From Bacillota bacterium (GTDB lineage: Bacteria; Bacillota; Clostridia; Lachnospirales; Lachnospiraceae): a stretch of DNA of 6,010 nucleotides. A program made the position numbers and the translations under genes. Shown one piece after another: positions 1-5,745 of the stretch. Each line of letters begins with the position of its first letter. Positions within the stretch are counted from its first letter, which is position 1. Under the pieces are notes generated by a model. It made no database searches, had not been told where the DNA came from, and was given only the letters and a program-made list of their open reading frames with translations. The DNA is taken from positions 1 to 6,010 of the forward strand of contig JAEZQN010000242.1 of assembly GCA_023441145.1 (NCBI GenBank). Reading direction: 5' to 3'.

Positions 1-563
1 AAATCGTTCTTGGTAGTGGTGGATCAATCTCTTTAAAGAATTCAGAAGGGTTTAGAGCGATTGCAGGAAAAATTGGACCGTTTCCGTACATATTCTTTTT
101 AGCTATAATTTCAGCAATTGTGTTTTCTATAGTGGCTACTAAGACTCGATTTGGTAGAAGTCTATATGCGATTGGTAGTAATAGAAAGACAGCTTTCTAC
201 TCAGGAATTAAAAACAATAAAGTGATTTTGAAGGTATTTATCTTAATGGGAGTATTTTCAGGAATTGCTGCATTGTTCCTTACTTCTGCAACCTATGCAG
301 CCAATACAACAACAGGTAAAGGTTTTGAGATGGATGCCATTGCCATGGCAGTATTTGGTGGTATAGCAACTACGGGTGGTAAGGGTAAGTTGACAGGTGG
401 AATTATTGCTGCATTCATTATTGTTTGTCTACGAATTGGCTTAGGACAAATCAATATGAACTCACAGTTAATACTTGTTATTATTGGTGTTTTGCTTATC
501 TGTTCAGTATTATTACCTTACCTTTTATCTAATGTTCGCATTAGTAAAAAGCAAACCAATTAA
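1..563 (+). CDS. Sugar ABC transporter permease, C-terminal part (probably L-rhamnose transporter)
   Basis: The reading frame is already open at position 3 and runs to a TAA at 561-563, giving 186 residues of a protein whose N-terminus lies outside the window. It is very hydrophobic, with several membrane segments, and carries the signature of the ribose/xylose/rhamnose permease family (BPD_transp_2, RbsC-like). That signature is a stretch near GKGFEMDAIAMAVFGG followed by GGKGKLTGG, the usual G-x-G-x-E-x-x-x-I-A...GG...GG-x-G pattern of the cytoplasmic loop and following helices. The protein would form the membrane channel through which a binding protein delivers sugar. The substrate assignment is inferred from the next two genes, a RhaS-type binding protein and rhamnose mutarotase. 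Rhamnose transporters usually have two permeases (RhaP and RhaQ), and I cannot say which this is. The 92-base gap to the next gene holds no terminator and no convincing promoter, so the genes are probably co-transcribed. Confidence 0.88.
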   Translation, partial: IVLGSGGSISLKNSEGFRAIAGKIGPFPYIFFLAIISAIVFSIVATKTRFGRSLYAIGSNRKTAFYSGIKNNKVILKVFILMGVFSGIAALFLTSATYAANTTTGKGFEMDAIAMAVFGGIATTGGKGKLTGGIIAAFIIVCLRIGLGQINMNSQLILVIIGVLLICSVLLPYLLSNVRISKKQTN

Positions 564-655
564 GTGTTGATATCATACGGGGCATCCGATTGAGATAGCT
601 CTGTTAGGTATAAATCAAAATTATATCAAAGTGTATCTAATAAGGAGGATTTACA

Positions 656-1765
656 ATGAAGAAAAAACTTTTGAGTGTAGTACTTTGTGCAGCAATTGTA
701 TCAACATTGCTTGCAGGATGTAGCTCTAACAAGAACGATCCAGCACCAGGAAATGATACTGCTAAAGAATCTACAGTTCCAAAGGAATCTACTGAACCAT
801 CAGACGATACTGATAGTTCTAGCAAAACCTATGCATTGATTACCAAGGCAGCAGGTAACCCTTACAACGAAAAATTAGCAGAAGGTTTTAAAGAAGTTGT
901 GGAAGCAGTTGGTGGTGAAGCTATCATCCAACATCCAGAAACAGCTACTGCTGATGCACAGATTAGTATTATTCAGTCATTAATTTCTCAGGGCGTAGAT
1001 GCAATCTGTATCGCTGCTAATGATGAAAATGCTCTTCAGGCTTCATTAGAAGAAGCAAAAGCTGCAGGTATTAAAGTATCTTGTCTTGACTCTAAGACAA
1101 ATGCAGCTAGCCGTTTAACATTTGCAAACCAAGCTGGTGTTACTCAGATTGGTCAAGCTCTTATGGATGCGGTTTATGATATTGCTGGTGGTTCAGGACA
1201 ATGGGCAATTCTATCTGCAACTTCCCAGGCAACTAATCAAAATGCATGGATTGAATCTATGAAGTCCATTATGGAAAAAGACCCTAAATATGCAGACCTT
1301 GAACTTGTAGAAGTTGCATATGGTGATGATGAACCAGAAAAATCTACAACTGTTACACAGTCCTTATTAACAAATTACCCAGACTTAAAAGTTATCTGTG
1401 CTCCTACTACTGTAGGTATTGCAGCAGCAGCAAAAGTACTTCAGGATCAGAAGTCAGCTTGTAAATTAACTGGTCTTGGCTTACCATCTGAAATGGCTGA
1501 GTATATTGGTGATGACGCTGATCATTCCTGTCCATATATGTTCTTATGGAATCCAATCGATGTAGGTCGTCTTGGTGCTCATATCTCCGTAGCATTAGTT
1601 GATGAAAAAATCACAGGTGCTATTGGTGAAACATTTGAAGCTGGCGAAATGGAAAACAGTCCATATACAATCACAGATGCTGGAGATGGTGGTACAGAAG
1701 TTATCCTTGGTGCACCTTTCAAGTTTGATCCAAGCAATATCGGTGAGTGGAAGGACGTATACTAA
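656..1765 (+). CDS. rhaS: Rhamnose ABC transporter substrate-binding lipoprotein, RhaS family
   Basis: A 369-residue extracellular sugar-binding protein, the solute receptor of the rhamnose ABC importer. The start is fixed by AAGGAGG at 642-648, seven bases before ATG. Residues 1-22 form a lipoprotein signal (MKKK, hydrophobic core, lipobox L19-A-G-C22), so Cys22 should be lipid-anchored to the outer membrane face. Residues 23-57 are a Ser/Thr/Asp/Glu/Pro-rich tether containing a repeated KEST. From about residue 58 the periplasmic-binding-protein type 1 fold begins. Hallmarks of the RhaS branch (relatives of ribose and AI-2 binders) are APTTVGIAAAAK at 249-260, GLGLPSEMAEY at 273-283 and WNPIDVG at 298-304. 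The name follows the Rhizobium usage for the binding protein and is unrelated to the E. coli AraC-type regulator RhaS. The gene sits after the permease and three bases before rhaM, which supports the substrate. No promoter of its own is evident. Confidence 0.92.
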   Translation: MKKKLLSVVLCAAIVSTLLAGCSSNKNDPAPGNDTAKESTVPKESTEPSDDTDSSSKTYALITKAAGNPYNEKLAEGFKEVVEAVGGEAIIQHPETATADAQISIIQSLISQGVDAICIAANDENALQASLEEAKAAGIKVSCLDSKTNAASRLTFANQAGVTQIGQALMDAVYDIAGGSGQWAILSATSQATNQNAWIESMKSIMEKDPKYADLELVEVAYGDDEPEKSTTVTQSLLTNYPDLKVICAPTTVGIAAAAKVLQDQKSACKLTGLGLPSEMAEYIGDDADHSCPYMFLWNPIDVGRLGAHISVALVDEKITGAIGETFEAGEMENSPYTITDAGDGGTEVILGAPFKFDPSNIGEWKDVY

Positions 1766-1768
1766 AAT

Positions 1769-2080
1769 ATGATAAAAGGCTTTAAGATGAAATTGTTTAA
1801 AGGTCAGGAAGAAGAATACGAGAGACGTCATAATCTTCTGTGGCCTGAGATGATAGATATGATTCATGAACATGGCGGCAAGAATTATACAATCTTTTTA
1901 GATAAAGATACTCTTACTTTATTTGGCTACATTGAAATCGAGGATGAAGAACTATGGTCCAAAGGTGCTGACACCGCGATTAATAGAAAGTGGTGGGACT
2001 ATATGGCTGACATTATGGAGACAAATGAAGATAATAGTCCAGTTTCTGTTGATCTAAAAACGGTTTTTCACTTAGAGTAG
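1769..2080 (+). CDS. rhaM: L-rhamnose mutarotase
   Basis: A 103-residue cytoplasmic enzyme interconverting alpha- and beta-L-rhamnose, feeding the anomer used by rhamnose isomerase. It aligns almost end to end, without gaps that I can see, with the remembered E. coli RhaM (104 residues). Shared blocks are EYERRHNLLWPE (16-27), NYTIFLDK (39-46), the Trp75-Trp76 pair with following YM, and NEDNSPVS (86-93). His21 and Tyr17 correspond to E. coli His22 and Tyr18 of the active site. The start is chosen because the alignment begins at this Met. The gene starts three bases after the rhaS stop, with only AAGGA about 13 bases upstream, so translation is probably coupled to rhaS. A strong terminator follows immediately, making this the last gene of the operon. 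In Rhizobium the equivalent gene is called rhaU. Confidence 0.96.
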   Translation: MIKGFKMKLFKGQEEEYERRHNLLWPEMIDMIHEHGGKNYTIFLDKDTLTLFGYIEIEDEELWSKGADTAINRKWWDYMADIMETNEDNSPVSVDLKTVFHLE

Positions 2081-2086
2081 TTTGCT

Positions 2087-2126
2087 AGGAATTGCACTGT
2101 TGTTTTTCACAGTGCAATTCCTTTTT
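2087..2126 (+). terminator. Intrinsic terminator ending the rhamnose transport operon
   Basis: A perfect 14-bp inverted repeat (AGGAATTGCACTGT at 2087-2100 and its complement at 2109-2122) encloses an 8-base loop and is followed by a T run at 2122-2126. It begins six bases after the rhaM stop. It separates the rhamnose genes from the chemoreceptor gene, although read-through cannot be excluded because no clear promoter is visible for the latter. Confidence 0.93.
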
Positions 2127-2182
2127 GATTTAGGCAAAAGGAGTGGAAGCTTGAATTTCTAGTAAAGAAAAGGAATAAACCT

Positions 2183-3955
2183 ATGGAAAAAATACAAATA
2201 ATGAAAAAAGAAAAGAAAAGTAAACAGGTACGACAACAAAGAAGCTTCGGTTTAAGAAAAATCTCCTCAAAAATCTTTCTCATCTTTGGACTTGCTGTAG
2301 TACTAATGAGCATAAGTATGGTTGGATTTGCCTTTCGGGCAAATAGCTATAATAATGAGTATACAGAAGTGTTGGATAATTTGAAAAGGATTAATTATAT
2401 GAAGCAGCAAGCACAGGATCAGCAACACCGTCTACTATCTCTTTGTTCTAAGAAAGAGAATATTGAAGAATCAGGAGAGCAGGATGTTGTGTCCACTTTG
2501 AAAACTTACGTTGATGAAATCCAGGATAGTATTGGTACTGATAAAATATATGCAGAAAATCAAGGAGTAGCGAAAGCGATACGTCCTGTGTTAGAGAATT
2601 ATACCAATAGCGTACAGGCTGTAATCGATGCTGGCGATGGTACCAATTTTCCAGCTCTTGCAGGAGGTACCTATGATTTGATCTATGCAATTGGTGGATA
2701 TAAAGATACCTTAGTGGATTATTCACTCAAATTAATGACATTGGAGTTACAAAGAAGTGCAGATATTCAGGATAGGATTGCAAACAGTTTTCATTTAACA
2801 ATTCTTGCATGTAGTACCATGTTTGCAGCGGCTATCCTCATCAGTATTGTCTTATGTGTTATTTTAACAAAAAGCATAACATCTCCAGTTAATAAACTCA
2901 AAAAAGAAATTATGCTTGTGGCAGAAGGGGATCTATCCAGAGATGAATTACGAATAAAATCCAGAGATGAGATAAGAGCAGTGGCTGATGCTTTTAACTC
3001 AATGAGTGGAAATCTGAAAGTAATCATACATAACGTAAATGACGTGACAAATGGACTAGGTGTCTCTTCACAGATTGTTCTTAAAAGTATTAAAGAAAAT
3101 GAAGAAGGTTCGGAGAATGTTGCTAGCGCGTTAGAAGAGATGTCCATTTTAATGGGTAGCCAGAGCCAACAGTCTGAGCAGACGGTACAGCGTGTCAGAA
3201 AGATGAATATTGTTGTTGAAAAAATATCAGAAGCAATCAACCAAATTAATAATAGCGCAGTTACGGCTATGGAGAGTGCTTTCGATGGAACGGAAAAAAT
3301 TGAAGACTATACGAAGCAGCTAAACCAGGTCAATATGGATATGGAGCGAGTAGCAGATGTGGCAAGTAGACTGGAAACCAATACCTCTGAAATGAATACG
3401 ATTTTAAAGTCTATCACGGATATTTCTACTCAGACCCAGTTACTTTCTCTAAATGCTTCTATTGAAGCGGCAAGAGCAGGGGAATCTGGAAAAGGGTTTG
3501 CTGTGGTTGCCTCAGAAATAGGAAAGCTTGCAAATCTTACTCAGGAAGCAAGTAATAAAATCACCAATATCATTCAGACAGTACAAAAGGATGTTACTGA
3601 TATGTCTAATAGTATGGAAAATGGTTTACACCAGCTGAGAAAAAATACAGATATGTCACAGGATACGAAGCAGAGCTTTCGTCAGATTTCTGATGAGACT
3701 AGTGAGGTAAGTGCAAGTATACAAGAGATTACCAGTGAAATGAATATACTTACTAATATGGTGAATAATGTCGTTTCCAATATGCAGGAAATCGACAAGA
3801 CTATCGAGAAGAATAAAAACTTTACGGCAGACATAGCCGCTACAGTAACAGAACAAAATGCAAATCTTGATGAAATAGGTGTCAGTTCAGCTAATCTTGC
3901 TAAACAGGCAGAGAATCTGAACCAAATGATTGCACATTTCAAACTAAAACAATAA
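2183..3955 (+). CDS. Methyl-accepting chemotaxis protein (transmembrane chemoreceptor)
   Basis: A 590-residue chemoreceptor that would signal to CheA/CheW. An unusually long, basic cytoplasmic tail (residues 1-30, 11 Lys/Arg) precedes TM1 (about 31-51). The extracellular part, about 52-203, is predicted mostly helical and looks like a four-helix-bundle sensor. TM2 spans about 205-228, and a HAMP domain (about 229-282, with Pro235) follows. The rest is the long antiparallel coiled coil, with the near-invariant hairpin tip IEAARAGESGKGFAVVA at 427-443. The two arms are of similar length (about 150 residues), suggesting a 44-heptad type receptor. ASALEEMS in the descending arm and ATVTEQNA near the C-terminus resemble methylation sites. 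The start has AAAAGGA at 2168-2174, eight bases upstream; the in-frame ATG at 2201 is a weaker alternative. The ligand is unknown. Placement directly after rhaS and rhaM suggests rhamnose or RhaS-bound rhamnose, but this is inference. No promoter was recognised in the 56 bases after the terminator. Confidence 0.95.
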   Translation: MEKIQIMKKEKKSKQVRQQRSFGLRKISSKIFLIFGLAVVLMSISMVGFAFRANSYNNEYTEVLDNLKRINYMKQQAQDQQHRLLSLCSKKENIEESGEQDVVSTLKTYVDEIQDSIGTDKIYAENQGVAKAIRPVLENYTNSVQAVIDAGDGTNFPALAGGTYDLIYAIGGYKDTLVDYSLKLMTLELQRSADIQDRIANSFHLTILACSTMFAAAILISIVLCVILTKSITSPVNKLKKEIMLVAEGDLSRDELRIKSRDEIRAVADAFNSMSGNLKVIIHNVNDVTNGLGVSSQIVLKSIKENEEGSENVASALEEMSILMGSQSQQSEQTVQRVRKMNIVVEKISEAINQINNSAVTAMESAFDGTEKIEDYTKQLNQVNMDMERVADVASRLETNTSEMNTILKSITDISTQTQLLSLNASIEAARAGESGKGFAVVASEIGKLANLTQEASNKITNIIQTVQKDVTDMSNSMENGLHQLRKNTDMSQDTKQSFRQISDETSEVSASIQEITSEMNILTNMVNNVVSNMQEIDKTIEKNKNFTADIAATVTEQNANLDEIGVSSANLAKQAENLNQMIAHFKLKQ

Positions 3956-3983
3956 ATCGGAACATCATACATGACCGTTTGTG

Positions 3984-4012
3984 TTGACTTTGTTTTTGCT
4001 AAAAGATATAAT
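3984..4012 (+). promoter_or_regulatory. Sigma-A promoter for parA and the small downstream gene
   Basis: TTGACT at 3984-3989 and a perfect TATAAT at 4007-4012 are separated by 17 bases, a near-consensus housekeeping promoter. Transcription would start near 4019, leaving an untranslated leader of about 93 bases before the chosen parA start. The flanks TTTGTGTTGACTTT (3978-3991), TATAATGAAA (4007-4016) and CATAAGAG (4032-4039) recur at the promoter at 5311-5339, suggesting shared control. It lies 28 bases after the chemoreceptor stop. No terminator is visible between them, so chemoreceptor transcripts may also enter parA. Confidence 0.88.
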
Positions 4013-4052
4013 GAAAGCATTGTAGTCAATACATAAGAGATACATAAAACTA

Positions 4053-4075
4053 AAGCAATATAAACGGGATTGCTT
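4053..4075 (+). other. Small stem-loop in the parA leader
   Basis: AAGCAAT at 4053-4059 and ATTGCTT at 4069-4075 form a 7-bp stem with a 9-base loop inside the predicted 5' leader of parA. There is no T tract, so it is not a terminator. It could affect leader stability or be chance; only the pairing is seen. Confidence 0.4.
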
Positions 4076-4097
4076 CGTGAAATATTATTAATGTTTT

Positions 4098-4102
4098 GGG
4101 AG
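4098..4102 (+). promoter_or_regulatory. Ribosome binding site deciding the parA start
   Basis: GGGAG lies nine bases before the ATG at 4112. Earlier in-frame candidates (TTG at 4070, ATG at 4091, ATG at 4103) have no suitably spaced Shine-Dalgarno sequence, and the first falls within the leader stem-loop. Starting at 4112 also puts the P-loop at residues 16-23, the usual position in short ParA proteins. Confidence 0.68.
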
Positions 4103-4111
4103 ATGAAAGAT

Positions 4112-4909
4112 ATGCTGAATCGAAGAAATACGTCTGTAATCTGTTTCACAAATAATAAAGGTGGCAGTGGCAAATCCACATCATGTGCCAATTTAGGCTA
4201 TGAGTTATCTCAGGCAGTGAAAAAGGTATTACTGATTGACGGAGATATGCAGTTGAATCTCTCTCTGACATTATTTCCAGAAGATGTTGTTTTAGAGATG
4301 GCAGGGAGTGGTAAGACTCTTTTTGATGCAATCTGTAAAAAAGATGATTTACATACATACATAGTTGCTTCCCCATATGAGAACCTGAATCTTATTCCCT
4401 CATCTACCCTTATGAATCAGGTAGAATATGAGATTTTTAATAAGGTGCAGAGGGAATTTATTTTAAGAAAGTGTCTGAAAAATATTTGTGAAGAGGGTAT
4501 CTATGACTATATTCTAATTGATGCGCCACCTACCCTTGGAATATGGGTCATTAATATTTTATGTGCAGCAGATCATATTATTGTTCCAGTTGAGGCTTCG
4601 CCATGGGGCTTATTTGGCCTAGCTAATATGTTTGACTTCCTTGGACAAATGAAAGATATCGTAGATGCAGAGGTCATGGGTGTTTTAATAACCAAGGTGG
4701 ATGAACGAAAAAATTACTATAAACAGACCAGATCCATATTAGGCAGCTACAGTGATTTGCGTATATTCGACTCGTTTATCCATGTAGACACATCCATTGA
4801 GTGGGCGCAGGATGAATCAAAACCAGTAGCTGTTTATAGAAAAGCTACGAGAAGTAGCAAAGAATATAAACAATTAGCGAAGGAGGTTATAGAGTATGGC
4901 AGTAGGTAA
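4112..4909 (+). CDS. ParA/Soj-family ATPase, candidate microcompartment-positioning protein
   Basis: A 265-residue P-loop ATPase of the ParA/MinD superfamily, in which ATP-bound dimers typically bind the nucleoid and a partner protein triggers hydrolysis to move cargo. Visible motifs are the deviant Walker A KGGSGKST at 16-23 with the signature Lys16, switch I DGDMQLN at 43-49, and Walker B YILIDAPPTLG at 133-143. The C-terminal region (EWAQDESKPVAVYRKATRSSKEYKQLAKEVI, given here only as a pattern of A-Q-x4-KPV then Y-x-L-A-K-E-V) is typical of Soj/ParA. There is no N-terminal helix-turn-helix domain, so it is the short type. No parB gene or parS-like site is present, which argues against chromosome or plasmid partitioning. 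Its 3' end overlaps the next gene by 14 bases, and a microcompartment operon follows under a similar promoter. This suggests an McdA-like role in spacing microcompartments. The alternative is chemoreceptor-array positioning (ParC or PpfA type), given the upstream chemoreceptor. Family assignment is firm; the cargo is inference. Confidence 0.9.
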   Translation: MLNRRNTSVICFTNNKGGSGKSTSCANLGYELSQAVKKVLLIDGDMQLNLSLTLFPEDVVLEMAGSGKTLFDAICKKDDLHTYIVASPYENLNLIPSSTLMNQVEYEIFNKVQREFILRKCLKNICEEGIYDYILIDAPPTLGIWVINILCAADHIIVPVEASPWGLFGLANMFDFLGQMKDIVDAEVMGVLITKVDERKNYYKQTRSILGSYSDLRIFDSFIHVDTSIEWAQDESKPVAVYRKATRSSKEYKQLAKEVIEYGSR

Positions 4910-5132
4910 AGGCAGTATGGAACGGGCAGCAAAGGCTTTAGAAACTCAAAAAGCAACAAACTCCGGTAAGAAGAACACTTCAGAAAAGAAGATGAGCCAG
5001 TCGGTTAGTGTTCCATCTAAACAGGTGATGGATATGATTGTAGGTCAAAATGGCAGTGATCAGGAAGAGAACAAGGGAAAGACGAATAGCCAGTATCAGA
5101 TAGGACAGGAGATACCAGTATATTATTTATAG
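4896..5132 (+). CDS. Small basic low-complexity protein, putative partner of the ParA ATPase
   Basis: A 78-residue protein I do not recognise from sequence. It is credible as a gene because AAGGAGG at 4880-4886 lies nine bases before ATG, it overlaps the ParA gene by 14 bases, and a terminator follows eight bases after its stop. It has no Cys, His, Phe or Trp. It is rich in Lys (10), Ser (9), Gln (8) and Asn (5), with net charge about +3, so much of it is probably disordered. Residues 7-18 (SMERAAKALETQ) could form a short amphipathic helix after a glycine/lysine start, and residues 43-49 are more hydrophobic. The end (IPVYYL) is hydrophobic and aromatic. ParA partners commonly use a basic N-terminal peptide to stimulate the ATPase, and cargo adaptors such as McdB are small and partly disordered, so an adaptor role linking ParA to a microcompartment is plausible. 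An encapsulation-type helix is another reading. Function is unproven. Confidence 0.82.
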   Translation: MAVGKGSMERAAKALETQKATNSGKKNTSEKKMSQSVSVPSKQVMDMIVGQNGSDQEENKGKTNSQYQIGQEIPVYYL

Positions 5133-5139
5133 AAGTTTT

Positions 5140-5193
5140 AAAAAGGTTTTTGGTGACAGATGAGCATGAATCTGTTCCCAAAAACCCTTTTTT
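5140..5193 (+). terminator. Intrinsic terminator closing the parA-small gene unit
   Basis: A long imperfect hairpin. GGTTTTTGG (5145-5153) pairs with CCAAAAACC (5178-5186), and ACAGAT (5156-5161) pairs with ATCTGT (5170-5175). There is a two-base mismatch between the stems and an 8-base loop. The outer A run at 5140-5144 faces the T run at 5188-5193, so it may work in both directions. It isolates the ParA pair from the microcompartment operon, which has its own promoter. The AT-rich stretch to 5310 contains only weak short inverted repeats (AAAACC at 5210-5215 with GGTTTT at 5230-5235) and no gene I can support. Confidence 0.88.
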
Positions 5194-5310
5194 AATTTAA
5201 AACAAAGAAAAAACCACATATAATTAATAGGTTTTATTGAAAAAATAACGTTCCAACATAGAATTGTACCAAAATAGTCATAAAAACAATAAAATAAATA
5301 TGGATTTGTG

Positions 5311-5339
5311 TTGACTTTATGTTTCTTTGGTAATATAAT
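5311..5339 (+). promoter_or_regulatory. Sigma-A promoter of the microcompartment operon
   Basis: TTGACT at 5311-5316 and TATAAT at 5334-5339 are spaced by 17 bases. The start of transcription would be near 5346, about 46 bases before the shell gene. The 14 bases TTTGTGTTGACTTT (5305-5318), TATAATGAAA (5334-5343) and CATAAGAG (5348-5355) match the promoter upstream of parA, although the spacers differ. No clear catabolite-repression site or regulator operator was identified. Confidence 0.88.
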
Positions 5340-5391
5340 GAAATTATCATAAGAGGTAACTAATGATTGTTCTATTGAAACAGGAGAAGTT

Positions 5392-5745
5392 ATGGAAGAA
5401 AAACAAAGAATTATTCAAGAATTAGTTCCAGGTAAACAGATCACTCTGTCGCATATCATTGCGAATCCAGATCGCATTCTTTATGATAAGCTCGGCCTAA
5501 ACCCAGCCATTGATTATGCAAAATCAGCAATTGGTGTGCTTACAGTCAGTCCAGCAGAGACAGCAATCATTATAGCGGACATCGCAATTAAGGCTGCAGG
5601 TGTAGAACTTGGTTTCGTAGATAGATTCTCAGGTTCTGTGATATTAACTGGAACAGTGTCAGAAGTGGAAGCAGCGATTCATGCGATTATAGCGTATTCG
5701 AAAAACACGTTAGGATATACCGTCTGTGAGATTACTAAAACATGA
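5392..5745 (+). CDS. pduU: Bacterial microcompartment shell protein, PduU/EutS family
   Basis: A 117-residue circularly permuted single-BMC-domain shell protein, expected to form hexamers in the facets of a catabolic microcompartment. The N-terminal RIIQELVPGKQITL (6-19) matches the segment that builds the small beta-barrel over the pore in PduU and EutS. It is followed by IANP (23-26), SAIGVLTVSP (45-54) and GFVDRFSGSVILTG (74-87), and the usual ITKT-like end. From memory PduU of Salmonella is 116 residues and EutS 111. The SAIG motif without the EutS glycine bend favours PduU, and the loop before it (37-44) looks about four residues longer. AGGAG at 5382-5386 lies five bases before ATG. This is the first gene after the promoter at 5311. 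The permuted family is shared by propanediol, ethanolamine, choline and fucose/rhamnose microcompartments. Rhamnose transport upstream favours the lactaldehyde/1,2-propanediol route, but this gene alone does not prove it. Confidence 0.95.
   Translation: MEEKQRIIQELVPGKQITLSHIIANPDRILYDKLGLNPAIDYAKSAIGVLTVSPAETAIIIADIAIKAAGVELGFVDRFSGSVILTGTVSEVEAAIHAIIAYSKNTLGYTVCEITKT

Noticed and set aside
567..614. Promoter-like TTGATA, TTGAGA and TATAAA in the gap before rhaS
   Set aside because: The spacings (13 or 36 bases) are not compatible with a sigma-A promoter; co-transcription with the permease is simpler.
2136..2162. AAAGGAG followed by a TTG start before the chemoreceptor gene
   Set aside because: The frame is only three codons before a TAG stop, and the chemoreceptor has its own ribosome binding site at 2168-2174.
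2791..3240. 149-residue open frame on the minus strand
   Set aside because: It is antisense to TM2, HAMP and early coiled coil of the chemoreceptor and resembles no protein; hydrophobicity reflects the complementary codons.
3682..4191. 169-residue open frame on the minus strand
   Set aside because: It lies opposite the chemoreceptor 3' end, the parA promoter and the parA start. The opposite strand carries clear family motifs, so this is a shadow frame.
4301..4318. Second P-loop-like motif AGSGKT at ParA residues 64-69
   Set aside because: The true deviant Walker A is at residues 16-23. This copy lies in the variable region after switch I without the surrounding strand-loop-helix pattern, so it looks like chance.
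5236..5262. Possible catabolite-responsive (cre-like) site around AACGTT upstream of the shell operon
   Set aside because: Apart from the central CG, the conserved bases of the cre consensus are mostly missing.
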